A stretch of DNA of 64,000 nt from NCBI RefSeq assembly GCF_030815485.1, contig NZ_JAUSWV010000002.1, positions 6,572,001 to 6,636,000 of the forward strand, read 5' to 3'. How positions within the stretch are numbered: the first letter of the stretch is position 1; the number at the start of each line of letters is the position of its first letter. The position numbers and the translations under genes are program-made. The notes beneath the pieces were generated by a model. It searched no databases, was not told the DNA's origin, and was given only the letters and a program-made list of their open reading frames with translations. Source of the stretch: Streptomyces rishiriensis (GTDB lineage: Bacteria; Actinomycetota; Actinomycetes; Streptomycetales; Streptomycetaceae). Of this stretch, positions 26,018 through 35,162 are shown piece after piece.

Positions 26018-26623
26018 TCAGCCGCCGGCGTCGCGGGTGCCGGTCTCCCGCGGCCAGTGGGTCAGGGCCGTGTGCAGGGCGTCGATCGCCTTGTCCCACG
26101 ACCGCTGCACGTCCCGGGGCGCACCGAACCCGCCACCGGCCTCCAGCGTGCAGTACCCGTGAAAGGTGCTGCGCAGCAGGCGGACGGCGTCGGTGAGGTC
26201 GGGTTCGTCGAGGCCGTAGGCGCGGAGCATGCCGTAGGTGATCTCGGCTGTCCGGCGCGGAGCGGTGGAGGCTTCGGCCAGTTCTCGGTCGATCTCCGTG
26301 TCGAGCCGGATCTGGGTGGCGGCGTACCGGCCCGGGTGCCGCAGGGCGTACTCCCGGTACGCCCCGGCGAAGGCGACCAGCGCCTCCTTCCCGGCGAGTC
26401 CCACGACGGCCACGGCGATCCGGTCGATCATCTCGCCGCCGACCAGCAGCGCGAGTCTTGCCCGCAGTTCCCGAAGGTTTCTGACGTGCGAGTACAAGCT
26501 CGCGTCCTTGACTCCGAACCGTCGGGCCAGCGCCGAGATGCTGACCTTGTCGAAACCGATCTCGTCGGCCAGCTCCGCGGCGGCTTCGACCAGGCGGTCG
26601 GTGGTCAGGCCGACTCGTGGCAT
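26018..26623 (-). CDS. TetR family regulator (WHG domain)
   Basis: A 201-residue repressor. The N-terminal TetR helix-turn-helix is TTDRLVEAAAELADEIGFDKVSISALARRFGVKDASLYSHVRNLRELRARL. The C-terminal domain contains LLRSTFHGYCTLEAGGGFG, the WHG-type ligand domain. It is convergent with the second isocitrate-lyase-like gene (5-base gap). Longer readings to 26791 would add a Pro/Ser-rich, non-family N-terminus, so ATG 26623 is preferred. Ligand and targets unknown. Confidence 0.9.
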   Translation of the reverse strand: MPRVGLTTDRLVEAAAELADEIGFDKVSISALARRFGVKDASLYSHVRNLRELRARLALLVGGEMIDRIAVAVVGLAGKEALVAFAGAYREYALRHPGRYAATQIRLDTEIDRELAEASTAPRRTAEITYGMLRAYGLDEPDLTDAVRLLRSTFHGYCTLEAGGGFGAPRDVQRSWDKAIDALHTALTHWPRETGTRDAGG

Positions 26624-27063
26624 GGGGACCGCCTTGTGTGCGCTCGGACCTGGAGGTATCAGCCAGGATCCTAAGGGTTCCGCAGGTGGCACGGTGGACG
26701 CCGGGGGAGACTCCGCCCCGGAGCCGAGCCCAGAGCTGCGGAACCGTTCTGTAACGGCTTCCCCGCTTTCCTGCTCACCGCCAGGGCCCAACAGCTCCCT
26801 CCACAGGCTCTGCCCGGCCGGGAAATGACGGGCACCGAACGGCAGGGGCTGCGATCATGATCGGCAACGAACCCCCGGCGCCCGGTCTTGGTTCCCAGTC
26901 CCAGTCCCAGTTTCGATCTCAGTTCCAGTTCCAGTTCCAGTTCCAGTTGCAGTTGCAGTTGCAGTTTCAGAGCCAGGGCCATAGCCCCAGAACTCGGGCT
27001 CACGGCCCGTATCCCGCGCCCAGGCCCGAGTCGCCGACCTCCGAGCCCGCAAGGACGCTTCGC
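26624..27063. repeat. Intergenic DNA with CAGTTC hexamer tandem repeat
   Basis: At 26893-26972 about 13 six-base units (CAGTCC, CAGTTC, CAGTTG) run in tandem. The frame of the following acetyltransferase stays open through them and would read alternating Gln with Ser, Phe or Leu, but a good Shine-Dalgarno at the downstream ATG argues that the array is untranslated leader. Nothing else recognised. Confidence 0.75.
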
Positions 27064-27714
27064 ATGCCTGTACCCGCCGATCCCACCGTCCTGCATCCCA
27101 TGCCCGAGCAGCCGCGAGTCGTGCTGCTCAAGCCGCTGGTGAAGTCCCCGCTGATCGAAGTCGGGGAGTACACGTACTACGACGATCCCGAGGACGCCAC
27201 CGCGTTCGAGACGCGGAACGTGCTCTACCACTACGGCCCGGAGAAGCTGGTCATCGGCAGGTTCTGTGCGCTGGGAACCGGAGTGCGGTTCCTCATGAAC
27301 GGCGCCAACCACCGCATGGACGGCCCCTCGACCTTCCCCTTCCCCACCATGGGCGGCTCCTGGTCCGAGCACTTCGACCTGCTCACCGGCCTGCCGAACC
27401 GCGGGGATACCGTGGTCGGCAACGACGTCTGGTTCGGTTACGGCGCGACGGTGATGCCGGGCGTCCGGATCGGGCACGGGGCGATCATCGGCGCCGGGTC
27501 CGTGGTCACCGCCGACGTGCCCGACTACGGGATCGTCGGCGGCAACCCGGCCCGTCTCATCCGCACCCGCTACAGCGAGACGGACGTCGCCCGGCTGCTG
27601 GCGGTCGCCTGGTGGGACTGGCCCGCCGAGCACATCACCGAACAGGTGCGGACGATCATGTCCGGCAGCGTCGACGACCTCGAGGCCGCCGCGCCGAGCT
27701 CCGGAGCCCCGTAA
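27064..27714 (+). CDS. Vat/CatB-type hexapeptide-repeat O-acetyltransferase
   Basis: A 216-residue left-handed beta-helix acetyltransferase of the xenobiotic acetyltransferase group (streptogramin A or chloramphenicol acetyltransferase relatives). Motifs in order: VGEYTYYDDPEDA, VLYHYGPEKLVIGRFCALGTGVRFLMNGANHRMDG (catalytic His in NHRM), TVVGNDVWFGYGATVMPGVRIGHGAIIGAGSVVTADVPDYGIVGGNPARLI. The acceptor may be an antibiotic or a sugar or lipid; resistance cannot be assumed. AAGGACG lies 8 bases before ATG 27064. An in-frame upstream ATG at 26857 would add a Gln/Phe repeat of about 40 residues. Confidence 0.9.
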   Translation: MPVPADPTVLHPMPEQPRVVLLKPLVKSPLIEVGEYTYYDDPEDATAFETRNVLYHYGPEKLVIGRFCALGTGVRFLMNGANHRMDGPSTFPFPTMGGSWSEHFDLLTGLPNRGDTVVGNDVWFGYGATVMPGVRIGHGAIIGAGSVVTADVPDYGIVGGNPARLIRTRYSETDVARLLAVAWWDWPAEHITEQVRTIMSGSVDDLEAAAPSSGAP

Positions 27715-27967
27715 ACGGTTTCCGCAGAAACGGTCTCCGCGGAAACGGTTTCGGCGAAAGGGTTCCGGCGGAAAGAGCTTCCACGGAAACCCCTATCCCG
27801 GAAACCCCTATCCCGGAAACCCCTATCCCGGAAACCCCTATCTGGGAGACCGATTCCCCGGAGGCATCCACCCGAGGGCCGGCCTGCGCCGACGACGATG
27901 CGTAGGCGGAGGCAGGCGGAGGCGGACGCAGGGGAGGCAGGCGGAGGCAGGCGGAGGCGGACGAGAA
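27715..27967. repeat. 15-base tandem repeat and GGCGGAGGCA repeats
   Basis: 27715-27783 is a degenerate GGAAACGGTTTC run. 27784-27843 holds four near-perfect copies of CGGAAACCCCTATCC. 27901-27963 holds GGCGGAGGCA repeats. It fills the convergent gap between the acetyltransferase and the nuclease gene. Confidence 0.85.
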
Positions 27968-29296
27968 TCAGCCGATCGGCGCGTACAGCACGCCCAGCCT
28001 GTCCACCTCGCCGCCCGCCCGGCCCGTGAACCCGACGATCTGCCAGCCGGACGGGGCCGTGAAGGTGGTGGCGTCGGTCGTCGCCGTGCCGGAGGACACT
28101 GTGCGGCTCTTGTCGGTCGTGAACGCCGCCGAGAAAATGCGGGTACGGTCGTCCTTCTGGCCCTGCGTCAGCTTCACCGAGGTGAGGTGTTCGCCCGTCG
28201 CCAGCGTCAGCGTCGTCGCCGTGCCGCCCGTGCCTCCGTGGGTGACCGTAGTACCGCCGTCGTGGGTCAGCGACACCGCGTCGAGGCGGGCGCTGCCGCG
28301 CAGGGTCAGCGTACGCGGGGCCGGGGTGGCAGGCAGGTCGTCGGCGTCGTTGAAGGCGGTACCGTGCGGACCGCCGAAGAAGTCACTGGCCCGCAGGGCC
28401 GAGTTGAGGGTGTAGGAGAAGTCGACCGTGTGCGGGAAGTGGTCCGACAGATTGCCGCCGGCGGAGTCCAGGAACGACGCCCATTCGTTGTGGTATCGGG
28501 TTGCGTTCAGGCTCAGCAGCCTGCTGCCCCGGTAGAAGACCTTGTCCACGACCTCGCAGTCGTCGGTCGGCGCGGTCGTCGGGCACAGCAGCGCGTCCGT
28601 GCCCTGGGTGGGCCGGGTGCCGCCCTTCACCCGCTGTACCCACGCGTCCGTCAGGCCGTTCTCGTCGGCGAGGGTGCGGATGTTGTCTCCGGCGCGGGTG
28701 TAACGCGTGTTCGTGTCGCCCATGACGAGCACCGCGTTGCCGGACGAGTTCGCCTGGATGAAGTCCGACAGCTGCTCGGTGTTGGCGCGCCGGGCGGCCA
28801 GTGCGTCGTCCGAGTCGTCGGCGTTGGTGTGCACGTTGTAGAGGTCCACGAAGACACCTTCGGCCAGCCGCACCCGGGACAACGTGAATCCCTTGGGCGT
28901 GAGGCAGTTGGTCCCGGTGCAGTCGCTCCAGCGCACCCGCTCGAAGTCCTCGAGGACGTAGTCCGAGAGGGTGTTGAGGCCGTCGCCTATGCCCGCGCCA
29001 CCGCTGGTCGCGGTGCGGTACGGGTGGTTGTCACCCGCGTACAGCGCCGCGTGGTAATTGAAGTCCTCCTGGACGTTGACGATGTCGTACGCCGCCAACC
29101 TCGGTGAGATCAGTGGGGTGTTGGTCGCGGGGGGGCCGGAGCTGAGGCCCTCGGGCAGGCCCGCGACGTTGTACGTCAGGACGTTGAAGGTGCCGGACTC
29201 CGCGGTGGTGGCCGCCCGGGCGGGAGCTGTGGCGGTCGCGGTGAGGCCGGTCAGGGCCAGGACGCCGGCCGCCAGGGTGCCGATGAGTCGTCTCAT
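27968..29296 (-). CDS. Secreted endonuclease/exonuclease/phosphatase-fold protein
   Basis: A 442-residue secreted EEP-superfamily hydrolase, sphingomyelinase-like. The signal peptide is RRLIGTLAAGVLALTGLTATATAPARA. The catalytic domain (30-320) has FNVLTYNVAGLPEG, IVNVQEDFNY (metal Glu), VDLYNVHTNADDSDDALAARR, VLVMGDTNTRY and NLSDHFPHTVDF (catalytic His). The C-terminal 110 residues (LTLRGSARLDAVSLTHDGGTTVTHGGTGG through GWQIVGFTGRAGGEVDRLGVLYAPIG) form a jacalin-like lectin domain, suggesting glycan targeting. Start ATG 29296 has GGAGA upstream. A LacI-like site lies at 29406-29419. Confidence 0.9.
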   Translation of the reverse strand: MRRLIGTLAAGVLALTGLTATATAPARAATTAESGTFNVLTYNVAGLPEGLSSGPPATNTPLISPRLAAYDIVNVQEDFNYHAALYAGDNHPYRTATSGGAGIGDGLNTLSDYVLEDFERVRWSDCTGTNCLTPKGFTLSRVRLAEGVFVDLYNVHTNADDSDDALAARRANTEQLSDFIQANSSGNAVLVMGDTNTRYTRAGDNIRTLADENGLTDAWVQRVKGGTRPTQGTDALLCPTTAPTDDCEVVDKVFYRGSRLLSLNATRYHNEWASFLDSAGGNLSDHFPHTVDFSYTLNSALRASDFFGGPHGTAFNDADDLPATPAPRTLTLRGSARLDAVSLTHDGGTTVTHGGTGGTATTLTLATGEHLTSVKLTQGQKDDRTRIFSAAFTTDKSRTVSSGTATTDATTFTAPSGWQIVGFTGRAGGEVDRLGVLYAPIG

Positions 29297-29405
29297 GTGA
29301 GGGTGTCTCCGGTGGGGGAGGAGCGGCGAAGGAGCTGAACAAAGCTCAGATTGGGGCCGTCCGGAGTGACGCACAAGGGCTGTTGGGGAAACAGTGAGTG
29401 CGGAG

Positions 29406-29419
29406 GAGAAAACGCTTAC
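29406..29419. promoter_or_regulatory. LacI-like operator candidate GAGAAAACGCTTAC
   Basis: It lies 110 bases upstream of the secreted EEP gene. It matches 9486-9499 at 13 of 14 positions. It links this gene to the possible LacI regulon. Confidence 0.4.
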
Positions 29420-29484
29420 CGTCCCCGGTTCCACTTGCTCCACTTATGGCTTTTCATGCCCTCTATCATTTTTCGCCCATGTTT

Positions 29485-29964
29485 CTACAGCTCGTTCTGT
29501 TTGCGTTGCTCACGGCGCTCCCTCTGTGACCGGTACGGCTCCTCCAGTTTCCCGACCGGCGCCTGTACGGGTGCCGGCTCCCGCTCGTCGTTTCCGCCCG
29601 CGCACCTCCACACCGCCTGCCCGTTCTCCAGGCCCGGGTGCATCCCCAGCCGGTGCTCGGGGCAGACGGGCCACACCTGCCACAGGCATTCCAGCACCGT
29701 CTCCTGCGCGGCTTCGGCGACAGCGGCGAGCGCGGCGCCGGGCCCGGAGTCCGTGTCCGGAGGCAGGGCGTCGCCGTGTCGGCGGCCGTCCGGCAGAGCG
29801 ACGTACCGGTGCTCGGCCGCCTGTTCGTCGTCGGCCCCGCTCCTCCGGCCGGGCGGGCGTCGTCACCAGGCACAGCGGGCCAGGCCCGGCAGGAGGGCGG
29901 TCAGGTCGTGATCGACGAGGGCCAGCGCCTCGTCCCACGGCGAGTACTCGCCCGGTTCGACCAC
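29485..29964 (-). pseudogene. Hypothetical protein gene interrupted by an in-frame TGA
   Basis: One minus-strand frame from GTG 29964 reads VVEPGEYSPWDEALALVDHDLTALLPGLARCAW. It meets a TGA near 29872, then stays open to 29485 with AAEHRYVALPDGRRHGDALPP, LECLWQVWPVCPEHRLGMHPG and GQAVWRCAGGN. The cysteine-containing WPVCPEHxLG...W.CAGG pattern is that of a recurrent Streptomyces hypothetical protein, as far as I recall. Both halves look protein-like in the same frame, so a nonsense mutation (or recombination) is more likely than two genes. Its upstream end overlaps the truncated ABC ATPase in another frame. Confidence 0.5.
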
Positions 29965-30293
29965 CGCTGTGTGCGCTGCCCGGACACGGCGCCGATGTTG
30001 CGGGCGTTGCGTTCCCGTTCCCGGTACGGCACCACGCCCGCGACGCGTGCCTCGCCGGAGGTGGGGGTGAGGGTCCCGGTGAGCATCTTGATGGTGGTGG
30101 ACTTGCCGGCGCCGTTCGGGCCGAGCAGGGCGAGGAGTTCGCCGGCCCCCACGTCGAAGGTGATGTCGCGGACGGCGTGCTTGGCGACCCGTTCCGGGTC
30201 GACCAGGGAACGCAGGCCGCAGACCAGGCCGGGTCGGCGGACGGTGGTGTGGAAGGTGCGGGAGAGGCCGCGGACCTCGATGCTGGCGATCAC
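29901..30293 (-). pseudogene. Truncated ABC transporter ATP-binding protein
   Basis: From GTG 30293 (GGAGGGTG upstream) it reads SIEVRGLSRTFHTTVRRPGLVCGL, LLALLGPNGAGKSTTIKMLTG (Walker A) and NIGAVSGQRTQ (Q-loop region). The sequence then stops being ABC-like at about 29985 and ends at 29901 in a Ser/Arg-rich tail. The ABC signature LSGGQ, Walker B and D-loop, about 180 residues, are missing. It resembles the DUF990/natA-type exporter ATPases. The break coincides with the start of the next broken gene, so a deletion joined the two. No permease partner remains. Confidence 0.8.
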
Positions 30294-30379
30294 TGGTTCA
30301 CCCTCCAGTACAGCGCGGCCGGCCGGCAGGGGAGCCGGCCCGGCCGCGGGAGACGTCGTCACCGTGTCGGAAAAGCCGA

Positions 30380-33271
30380 TCAAGGAGTCGGACGACCGAT
30401 CTCCGAGAACACGAAGGAGAACTCGACGGGTTCGGCGTTCAGGAAGTACTGCGGAAGCGGACCCGGGCCGCACGACTGGGAGCCGATGCCGTGCTGGCCG
30501 TGGTCGAGGTTGACCCAGACCGTGTCACCGGGCGTGAGATCGGTCAGGTGCCGCGCCGCGTCCAGCTGTTCGCTCGTCCAGCGCCGGGCGGAGAACCAGA
30601 ACTCCGGGTCGCCCTCGATCCGCAGTCCGCCGAGTTCCGCCCAACGGACGTCGGCCCGGGCGCCGTTCTCCTGGGGGCGCAGGTACGGCGTCTGCATCTC
30701 CTCGATGCTGCCGTCCCACTGGCCGAGCATGGACGCGGCGCCGGTGTCCGGGTAGGCCTCGCCCGGACCGCCGCCGAACCACCGCGCGTGTCCCGCGGAG
30801 GACGCCGACAGCCCGAAGCGAATGCCGATCCTCGGCAGCGGTACCTTCCAGTCGCCGTCCGGTGCCACGGAGACGGTCAGCTTCAGCCGTGTCCCGTCCG
30901 ACGTCCAGCGGTACGCGGTGCGCAGGCCCGCCTCCCGGGCGGCCGGGGCCACCCGGGTCCGTACGGTCAGCGCGTCGGCCGCCGACTCCACGCCGTCCAG
31001 GCGGTGTCGCATGCGGTGCAGGCCGAACGTGCGCCACAGCACGCCGTAGCGCGTGTCGTCCTGCCAGGACGCGCCGTCGTCGTTGTCGGTCGGCGCCCGC
31101 CACACGTCCAGCCGCAGCCCCGTCACGTCGACGCCGCCGATCGCCTTCAGTGCGCCGGTCCGGGCGTCGAAGGCACCGGGGCCGAGCGTGATCGGCCCCC
31201 CGCCGCGGACGGGGCCCTCCGAGGCGGTGACGGTCACGGGCGTGCGGGGGACGACGGTCTCCTGACCCCACGCCACCGCGTGACCCCTGGGTGCCCACAA
31301 CGTGTCCTCGGCGAGCAGCGCGCGGACCGTCCACCGGACCTCGGCGCCCCGACCGTCGGGGCCCGCCGGGAGTTCGATCTCGGCCGACTCGCCGGGGGCG
31401 AGGGGCCCGACGGTGAGTGCCTTCGCGCCGGTGGGAATCCCGTCCACCTGGTGGGAGAACTCGAACTCCAGATGGGACAGGTCCGAGAAGTCGTACCCGT
31501 TGGTGACCCGCACGGTCCCGCCCGTGCCGTCGCCCTCGATACGGACGGGCTCGATCACCTTCTTGTACTCGACCAGGCCGGGCGACGGCTTCCGGTCCGG
31601 GAAGACCAGACCGTCGCAGACGAAGTTGCCGTCGTGCAGCTCCTCGCCGAAGTCGCCGCCGTAGGCGTAACCCAGCTCGGCGTGCTTGATGCCGTGGTCG
31701 ATCCACTCCCAGACGAAGGCGCCCTGGAGACGGTCGTGCGCCTCGAAGATCCGCTGGTAGTCGGCCAGTCCACCCGGTCCGTTGCCCATGGCGTGGGCGT
31801 ACTCGCAGAGGATGAAGGGCAGCCGGCGCCGTTTCCGGGTGCCGCCGTCCAGCCCCTTGCCGATCCGCTCCACCTCGTCGTGGAAGGCGTACATGCGTGA
31901 ATAGACGTCCGTGTCACGGCAGTCGACGTCGCCTTCGTAGTGCAGGAGGCGTGAGTCGTCACGGTCGCGGATCCACTCGGCCATCGCGGTGAGACCGCGC
32001 CCCGTGCCGGCCTCGTTGCCGAGGGACCAGATGACGACCGACGGGTGGTTCTTGTCCCGCTCGACCATGCGGGCCGCACGGTCGAGGAGCGCGGGGGTCC
32101 AGCGGTCGTCGTCGACGGGGTTGTCCCGCCAGTCCTGCTCGACGAAGCCGTGGGTCTCCAGGTCGCACTCGTCGATCACCCACAGTCCGTACTCGTCGCA
32201 GAGGTCGAGGAAGGCCGGGTGGGGCGGGTAGTGCGAGGTGCGCACGGCGTTGATGTTGTGCCGTTTCATCAGCAGCACGTCGGCGCGCATCGTTTCCGGA
32301 TCCAGGGCCCGGCCCGTCTCGGGATGCCACTCGTGCCGGTTGACGCCCTTGAAGAGGATCGGCCGGCCGTTGACCTTGATCAGACCGTCGGCGAGCTCGA
32401 CGGTACGGAAACCGATGCGCAGGGGGACCCGCTCGCCCTCCGTCACCAGTTCGCCGTCGTACAGCGCGGGCGTCTCCGCCGTCCATGGCCGAACCGGTAC
32501 CGTAACCGCTTCCCCGGTCTCGACATCGATGTCCAGAGCCGGCACGGACACCCGCCCGTCGGCATCGGAGTCGACGCGCAGGGTGCCCGTACCGGTGACA
32601 TGGTCGTAGGAGGCGTGCACGAAGAAGTCGAGCACGCTGCCCGCGGGGCGGTGCAGCAGGGTGACGTCACGGAAGATGCCGGGCAGCCACCACTGGTCCT
32701 GGTCCTCCAGGTACGAGCCCGCCGACCACTGGTGGACCCGGACGGCGAGGACGTTGCCCGTCGGCCTGAGCAGGTGCCCGACAGCGAACTCGTGCGGCAC
32801 CCGCGAGCCCTTGAACTCCCCGATGTCCCGGCCGTTGAGCCAGACCCGGGCGCAGGATTCCACGCCGTCGAAACGGAGGACGAAACCGCCTTCGGAAACA
32901 TCCGGCCATCCCTCCGGCAGGTCGAAGACCTTCAGGTGGTCGCCGGTCGGGTTCTCGGTCGGCACCCGGGGCGGGTCGACCGGGAAGGGGTAGAGATGGT
33001 TGGTGTAGACGGGCGAGCCGAAGGCCCCGTCGCCCTGGAGGACCCAGTGGCCCGGTACCACGACCTCGGCCCAGCCTTCGGCGTCGTAGCCGTCTTCGGC
33101 GAACGAGTCGTCCTCGGCGTCGGCGGTCGGCGACACACGCAGACGCCAAGGTCCGTTGAGGGAGAGCGACTTCGCGTCCGACGAGGCGTACCAGGCGCGG
33201 GGCGGCAGGGCCCCGCTTCCCGGCGAGACGTTCTCGACGTAGTCGACGGCGGGGGAGGTGCGGAGGGACAT
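30380..33271 (-). CDS. Beta-galactosidase, glycoside hydrolase family 2
   Basis: A 963-residue LacZ-type enzyme, cytosolic (no signal peptide), hydrolysing beta-galactosides. Domains: GH2 sugar-binding (1-210; WFGSPVYTNHLYPFPVDPP-like loop), immunoglobulin-like (212-300), TIM barrel (300-590) with NRHEWHPETGR, ECDLETHGF, the acid/base Glu420 in WSLGNEAG and the nucleophile Glu490 in ILCEYAHAMGNG. The C-terminal beta-galactosidase small-chain domain follows (WRAPTDNDDG, ARWFGGGPGEAYPD, PYLRPQENG). It is the last gene of a four-gene sugar-uptake operon, 12 bases after the second permease. The substrate taken up by this system is therefore probably a galacto-oligosaccharide. Confidence 0.94.
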   Translation of the reverse strand: MSLRTSPAVDYVENVSPGSGALPPRAWYASSDAKSLSLNGPWRLRVSPTADAEDDSFAEDGYDAEGWAEVVVPGHWVLQGDGAFGSPVYTNHLYPFPVDPPRVPTENPTGDHLKVFDLPEGWPDVSEGGFVLRFDGVESCARVWLNGRDIGEFKGSRVPHEFAVGHLLRPTGNVLAVRVHQWSAGSYLEDQDQWWLPGIFRDVTLLHRPAGSVLDFFVHASYDHVTGTGTLRVDSDADGRVSVPALDIDVETGEAVTVPVRPWTAETPALYDGELVTEGERVPLRIGFRTVELADGLIKVNGRPILFKGVNRHEWHPETGRALDPETMRADVLLMKRHNINAVRTSHYPPHPAFLDLCDEYGLWVIDECDLETHGFVEQDWRDNPVDDDRWTPALLDRAARMVERDKNHPSVVIWSLGNEAGTGRGLTAMAEWIRDRDDSRLLHYEGDVDCRDTDVYSRMYAFHDEVERIGKGLDGGTRKRRRLPFILCEYAHAMGNGPGGLADYQRIFEAHDRLQGAFVWEWIDHGIKHAELGYAYGGDFGEELHDGNFVCDGLVFPDRKPSPGLVEYKKVIEPVRIEGDGTGGTVRVTNGYDFSDLSHLEFEFSHQVDGIPTGAKALTVGPLAPGESAEIELPAGPDGRGAEVRWTVRALLAEDTLWAPRGHAVAWGQETVVPRTPVTVTASEGPVRGGGPITLGPGAFDARTGALKAIGGVDVTGLRLDVWRAPTDNDDGASWQDDTRYGVLWRTFGLHRMRHRLDGVESAADALTVRTRVAPAAREAGLRTAYRWTSDGTRLKLTVSVAPDGDWKVPLPRIGIRFGLSASSAGHARWFGGGPGEAYPDTGAASMLGQWDGSIEEMQTPYLRPQENGARADVRWAELGGLRIEGDPEFWFSARRWTSEQLDAARHLTDLTPGDTVWVNLDHGQHGIGSQSCGPGPLPQYFLNAEPVEFSFVFSEIGRPTP

Positions 33272-33283
33272 CGGTCTCCTAGG

Positions 33284-34180
33284 TCAGCCCTTGATGCCGG
33301 TCTGTGCGATCCCCTGGACCAGCCAGCGCTGGAGGAAGAGGAAGACGAACACCAGGGGCAGGATGGAAAAGGCGGTGGCCATGAAGATCAGATGGAAGAC
33401 GACGGTCTGGTTGGTCATGTAGTTGGAGAGCGCGACCTGGACGGTCCACGATCCCGGGTCCTGGCCGATGACCAGCGGCCACAGGAAGGAGTTCCAGCCG
33501 TTGATGAAGGTGATGGTCGCCATCGCCGCGAAGAAGTTCAGCGAGTTGGGCACCACGATGCGCCAGTACGCACCCCAGTAGCCCAGTCCGTCCACCCGCG
33601 CCGCCTCCTCCAGTTCCTTGGGGAACCCCAGGAAGTACTGCCGGAACAGGAAGCAGGTGAAACCACTGAACAGGCCCGGAATGATGAGGCCCCGGTAGGT
33701 GTCCACCCAGCCGAGCGACGACACCAGGACGAAGCTCGGCACGAAGGTGACCGCCGTCGGGACCATCAGGGTGCCGAGGACGGCGTAGAAGACCTTGTTG
33801 GCGTGCCGGTACGGGATGCGGGCGAGACCGTAGCCCGCGAGCGAGCACACCAGCAGGACGCCGACGGTGTGCAGGGTGGCCACGACCGCGGAGTTCCACA
33901 GGGACTGGCCGAACGGCACCGTCCCGTCGGTGAAAAGCTCGCCGACGTTGGACCACTGGATGTCCGTCGGGAAGAACTTCCAGTTCTCCCCGGTGATCTC
34001 GGCATCGGTGGAGAGGGCGTTGCGGATCAGCAGGTAGAACGGGATCAGGAAGAAGAAGCCGGCGACGCCGGTGGCGATGTACAGGCCGGTGGAGCTCATC
34101 ACGCCGCCACCGCGACCGCCGCGGCGAGGCCTGTCCGGCGACGGCGCGGGTTCCCGTACTTCGGGCATCGTGGTCGTCAC
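33284..34180 (-). CDS. Carbohydrate ABC transporter permease (MalG-type)
   Basis: A 298-residue inner-membrane permease of the CUT1 class. A basic N-terminus is followed by six membrane helices (LYIATGVAGFFFLIPFYLLI first). The cytoplasmic EAA loop is EEAARVDGLGYWGAYWRIVVP, which docks with the ATPase. It ends FLQRWLVQGIAQTGIKG, the typical MalG-type C-terminus. The start is GTG 34180, overlapping the previous permease stop by 4 bases with GGAGG upstream, so translation is coupled. No ATPase gene lies in the operon; a shared MsiK-type ATPase elsewhere is usual in Streptomyces. Confidence 0.94.
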   Translation of the reverse strand: MTTTMPEVREPAPSPDRPRRGGRGGGVMSSTGLYIATGVAGFFFLIPFYLLIRNALSTDAEITGENWKFFPTDIQWSNVGELFTDGTVPFGQSLWNSAVVATLHTVGVLLVCSLAGYGLARIPYRHANKVFYAVLGTLMVPTAVTFVPSFVLVSSLGWVDTYRGLIIPGLFSGFTCFLFRQYFLGFPKELEEAARVDGLGYWGAYWRIVVPNSLNFFAAMATITFINGWNSFLWPLVIGQDPGSWTVQVALSNYMTNQTVVFHLIFMATAFSILPLVFVFLFLQRWLVQGIAQTGIKG

Positions 34181-35142
34181 TTGGAATCCTCCCCCCTTCC
34201 GAAGCCCATGAACTTGCCCTGGAGCAGGGTCACGGCGCAGATCAGCACGGTCAGGATGACCGCGCCCGCGCTGCCGGAACCGTAGTCCTGGCTCTCGCCC
34301 AGGGCCTTGTAGTACAGCTCGACGAGGGGCGGACGACCCCATGTGGTCTTCGACAGAAGGTTGTAGAACTCGTCGAAGGCCTGGTAAGCGGCGATGAGCA
34401 GCAGGAGGATCACCGCCGTGGAGGTGGCACGCAACTGGGGCAGGGTGATGTACCGGAAGGTCTGCCAGCCCGGCTTGGCGCCGTCGATGGCGGCGGCCTC
34501 GTACAGTTCGCCCGGGATGTTCTGCAGCGCGGCCAGGAACAGGATCATGTAGAAGCCGGACTGGAGCCACAGCCGTGCCGTGACGATGACGAGCCAGTAC
34601 CAGGGCGGGTTGGGGTCGGCCAGCCAGGCGATGTTCTCGACCCCGAACCAGCCGAGGACCGTGTTCATCATGCCGAAGCGGACTCCGCTGAAGATGGACA
34701 TCTTCCAGATCAGCGAGGCGGCCACATAGCTGCACGCGGTCGGCAGGAAGAAGACCGAACGGAAGAACGCCCGCATGAAGCGCAGCCGGTTCACCAGCAG
34801 GGCCAGGCTCAGGGAGAGCGCCCAGGTGGTGGGCACGATGAACGCGGCGAAGGCGGTGAAGGTGCCGAGCGAGCCGACGAAGTCGTCGTTCGTCAGCATG
34901 TACGTGTAGTTCTCGAAGCCGACGAACTTGTCGGGCGTGACGGTGAAGCGGGCCTCGAAGAAGCTGAGCCAGAGGCTCCAGAGGATCGGCGCGTAGACGA
35001 AGATCGCCAGACCGATGAGGAACGGCCCGGTGAAGAGCCAGAAGTTGAAGGTGGGGCTGCCCCGCAGGCCCCGCCGCGGCTTGGCCGGTGCGGCCTTCGC
35101 CGGGGCGGGCCGCGCGAGGTCGCGCGTCTCGGTCGTCGACAT
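34177..35142 (-). CDS. Carbohydrate ABC transporter permease (MalF-type)
   Basis: A 321-residue CUT1 permease. The Ala/Pro/Lys-rich cytoplasmic start is followed by FNFWLFTGPFLIGLAIFVYAPILWSLWLSF and five further helices. The EAA motif is ELYEAAAIDGAKPGWQTFRYITLPQL. It pairs with the overlapping MalG-type permease and the lipoprotein 20 bases upstream to import an oligosaccharide. Confidence 0.94.
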   Translation of the reverse strand: MSTTETRDLARPAPAKAAPAKPRRGLRGSPTFNFWLFTGPFLIGLAIFVYAPILWSLWLSFFEARFTVTPDKFVGFENYTYMLTNDDFVGSLGTFTAFAAFIVPTTWALSLSLALLVNRLRFMRAFFRSVFFLPTACSYVAASLIWKMSIFSGVRFGMMNTVLGWFGVENIAWLADPNPPWYWLVIVTARLWLQSGFYMILFLAALQNIPGELYEAAAIDGAKPGWQTFRYITLPQLRATSTAVILLLLIAAYQAFDEFYNLLSKTTWGRPPLVELYYKALGESQDYGSGSAGAVILTVLICAVTLLQGKFMGFGRGEDSK

Positions 35143-35162
35143 GTCGTGGTCCGTCCCGCGGC

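Noticed and set aside
27064..27714. Calling the hexapeptide acetyltransferase an antibiotic-resistance gene
   Set aside because: The Vat/CatB fold has many non-resistance members and nothing in the sequence shows the acceptor.
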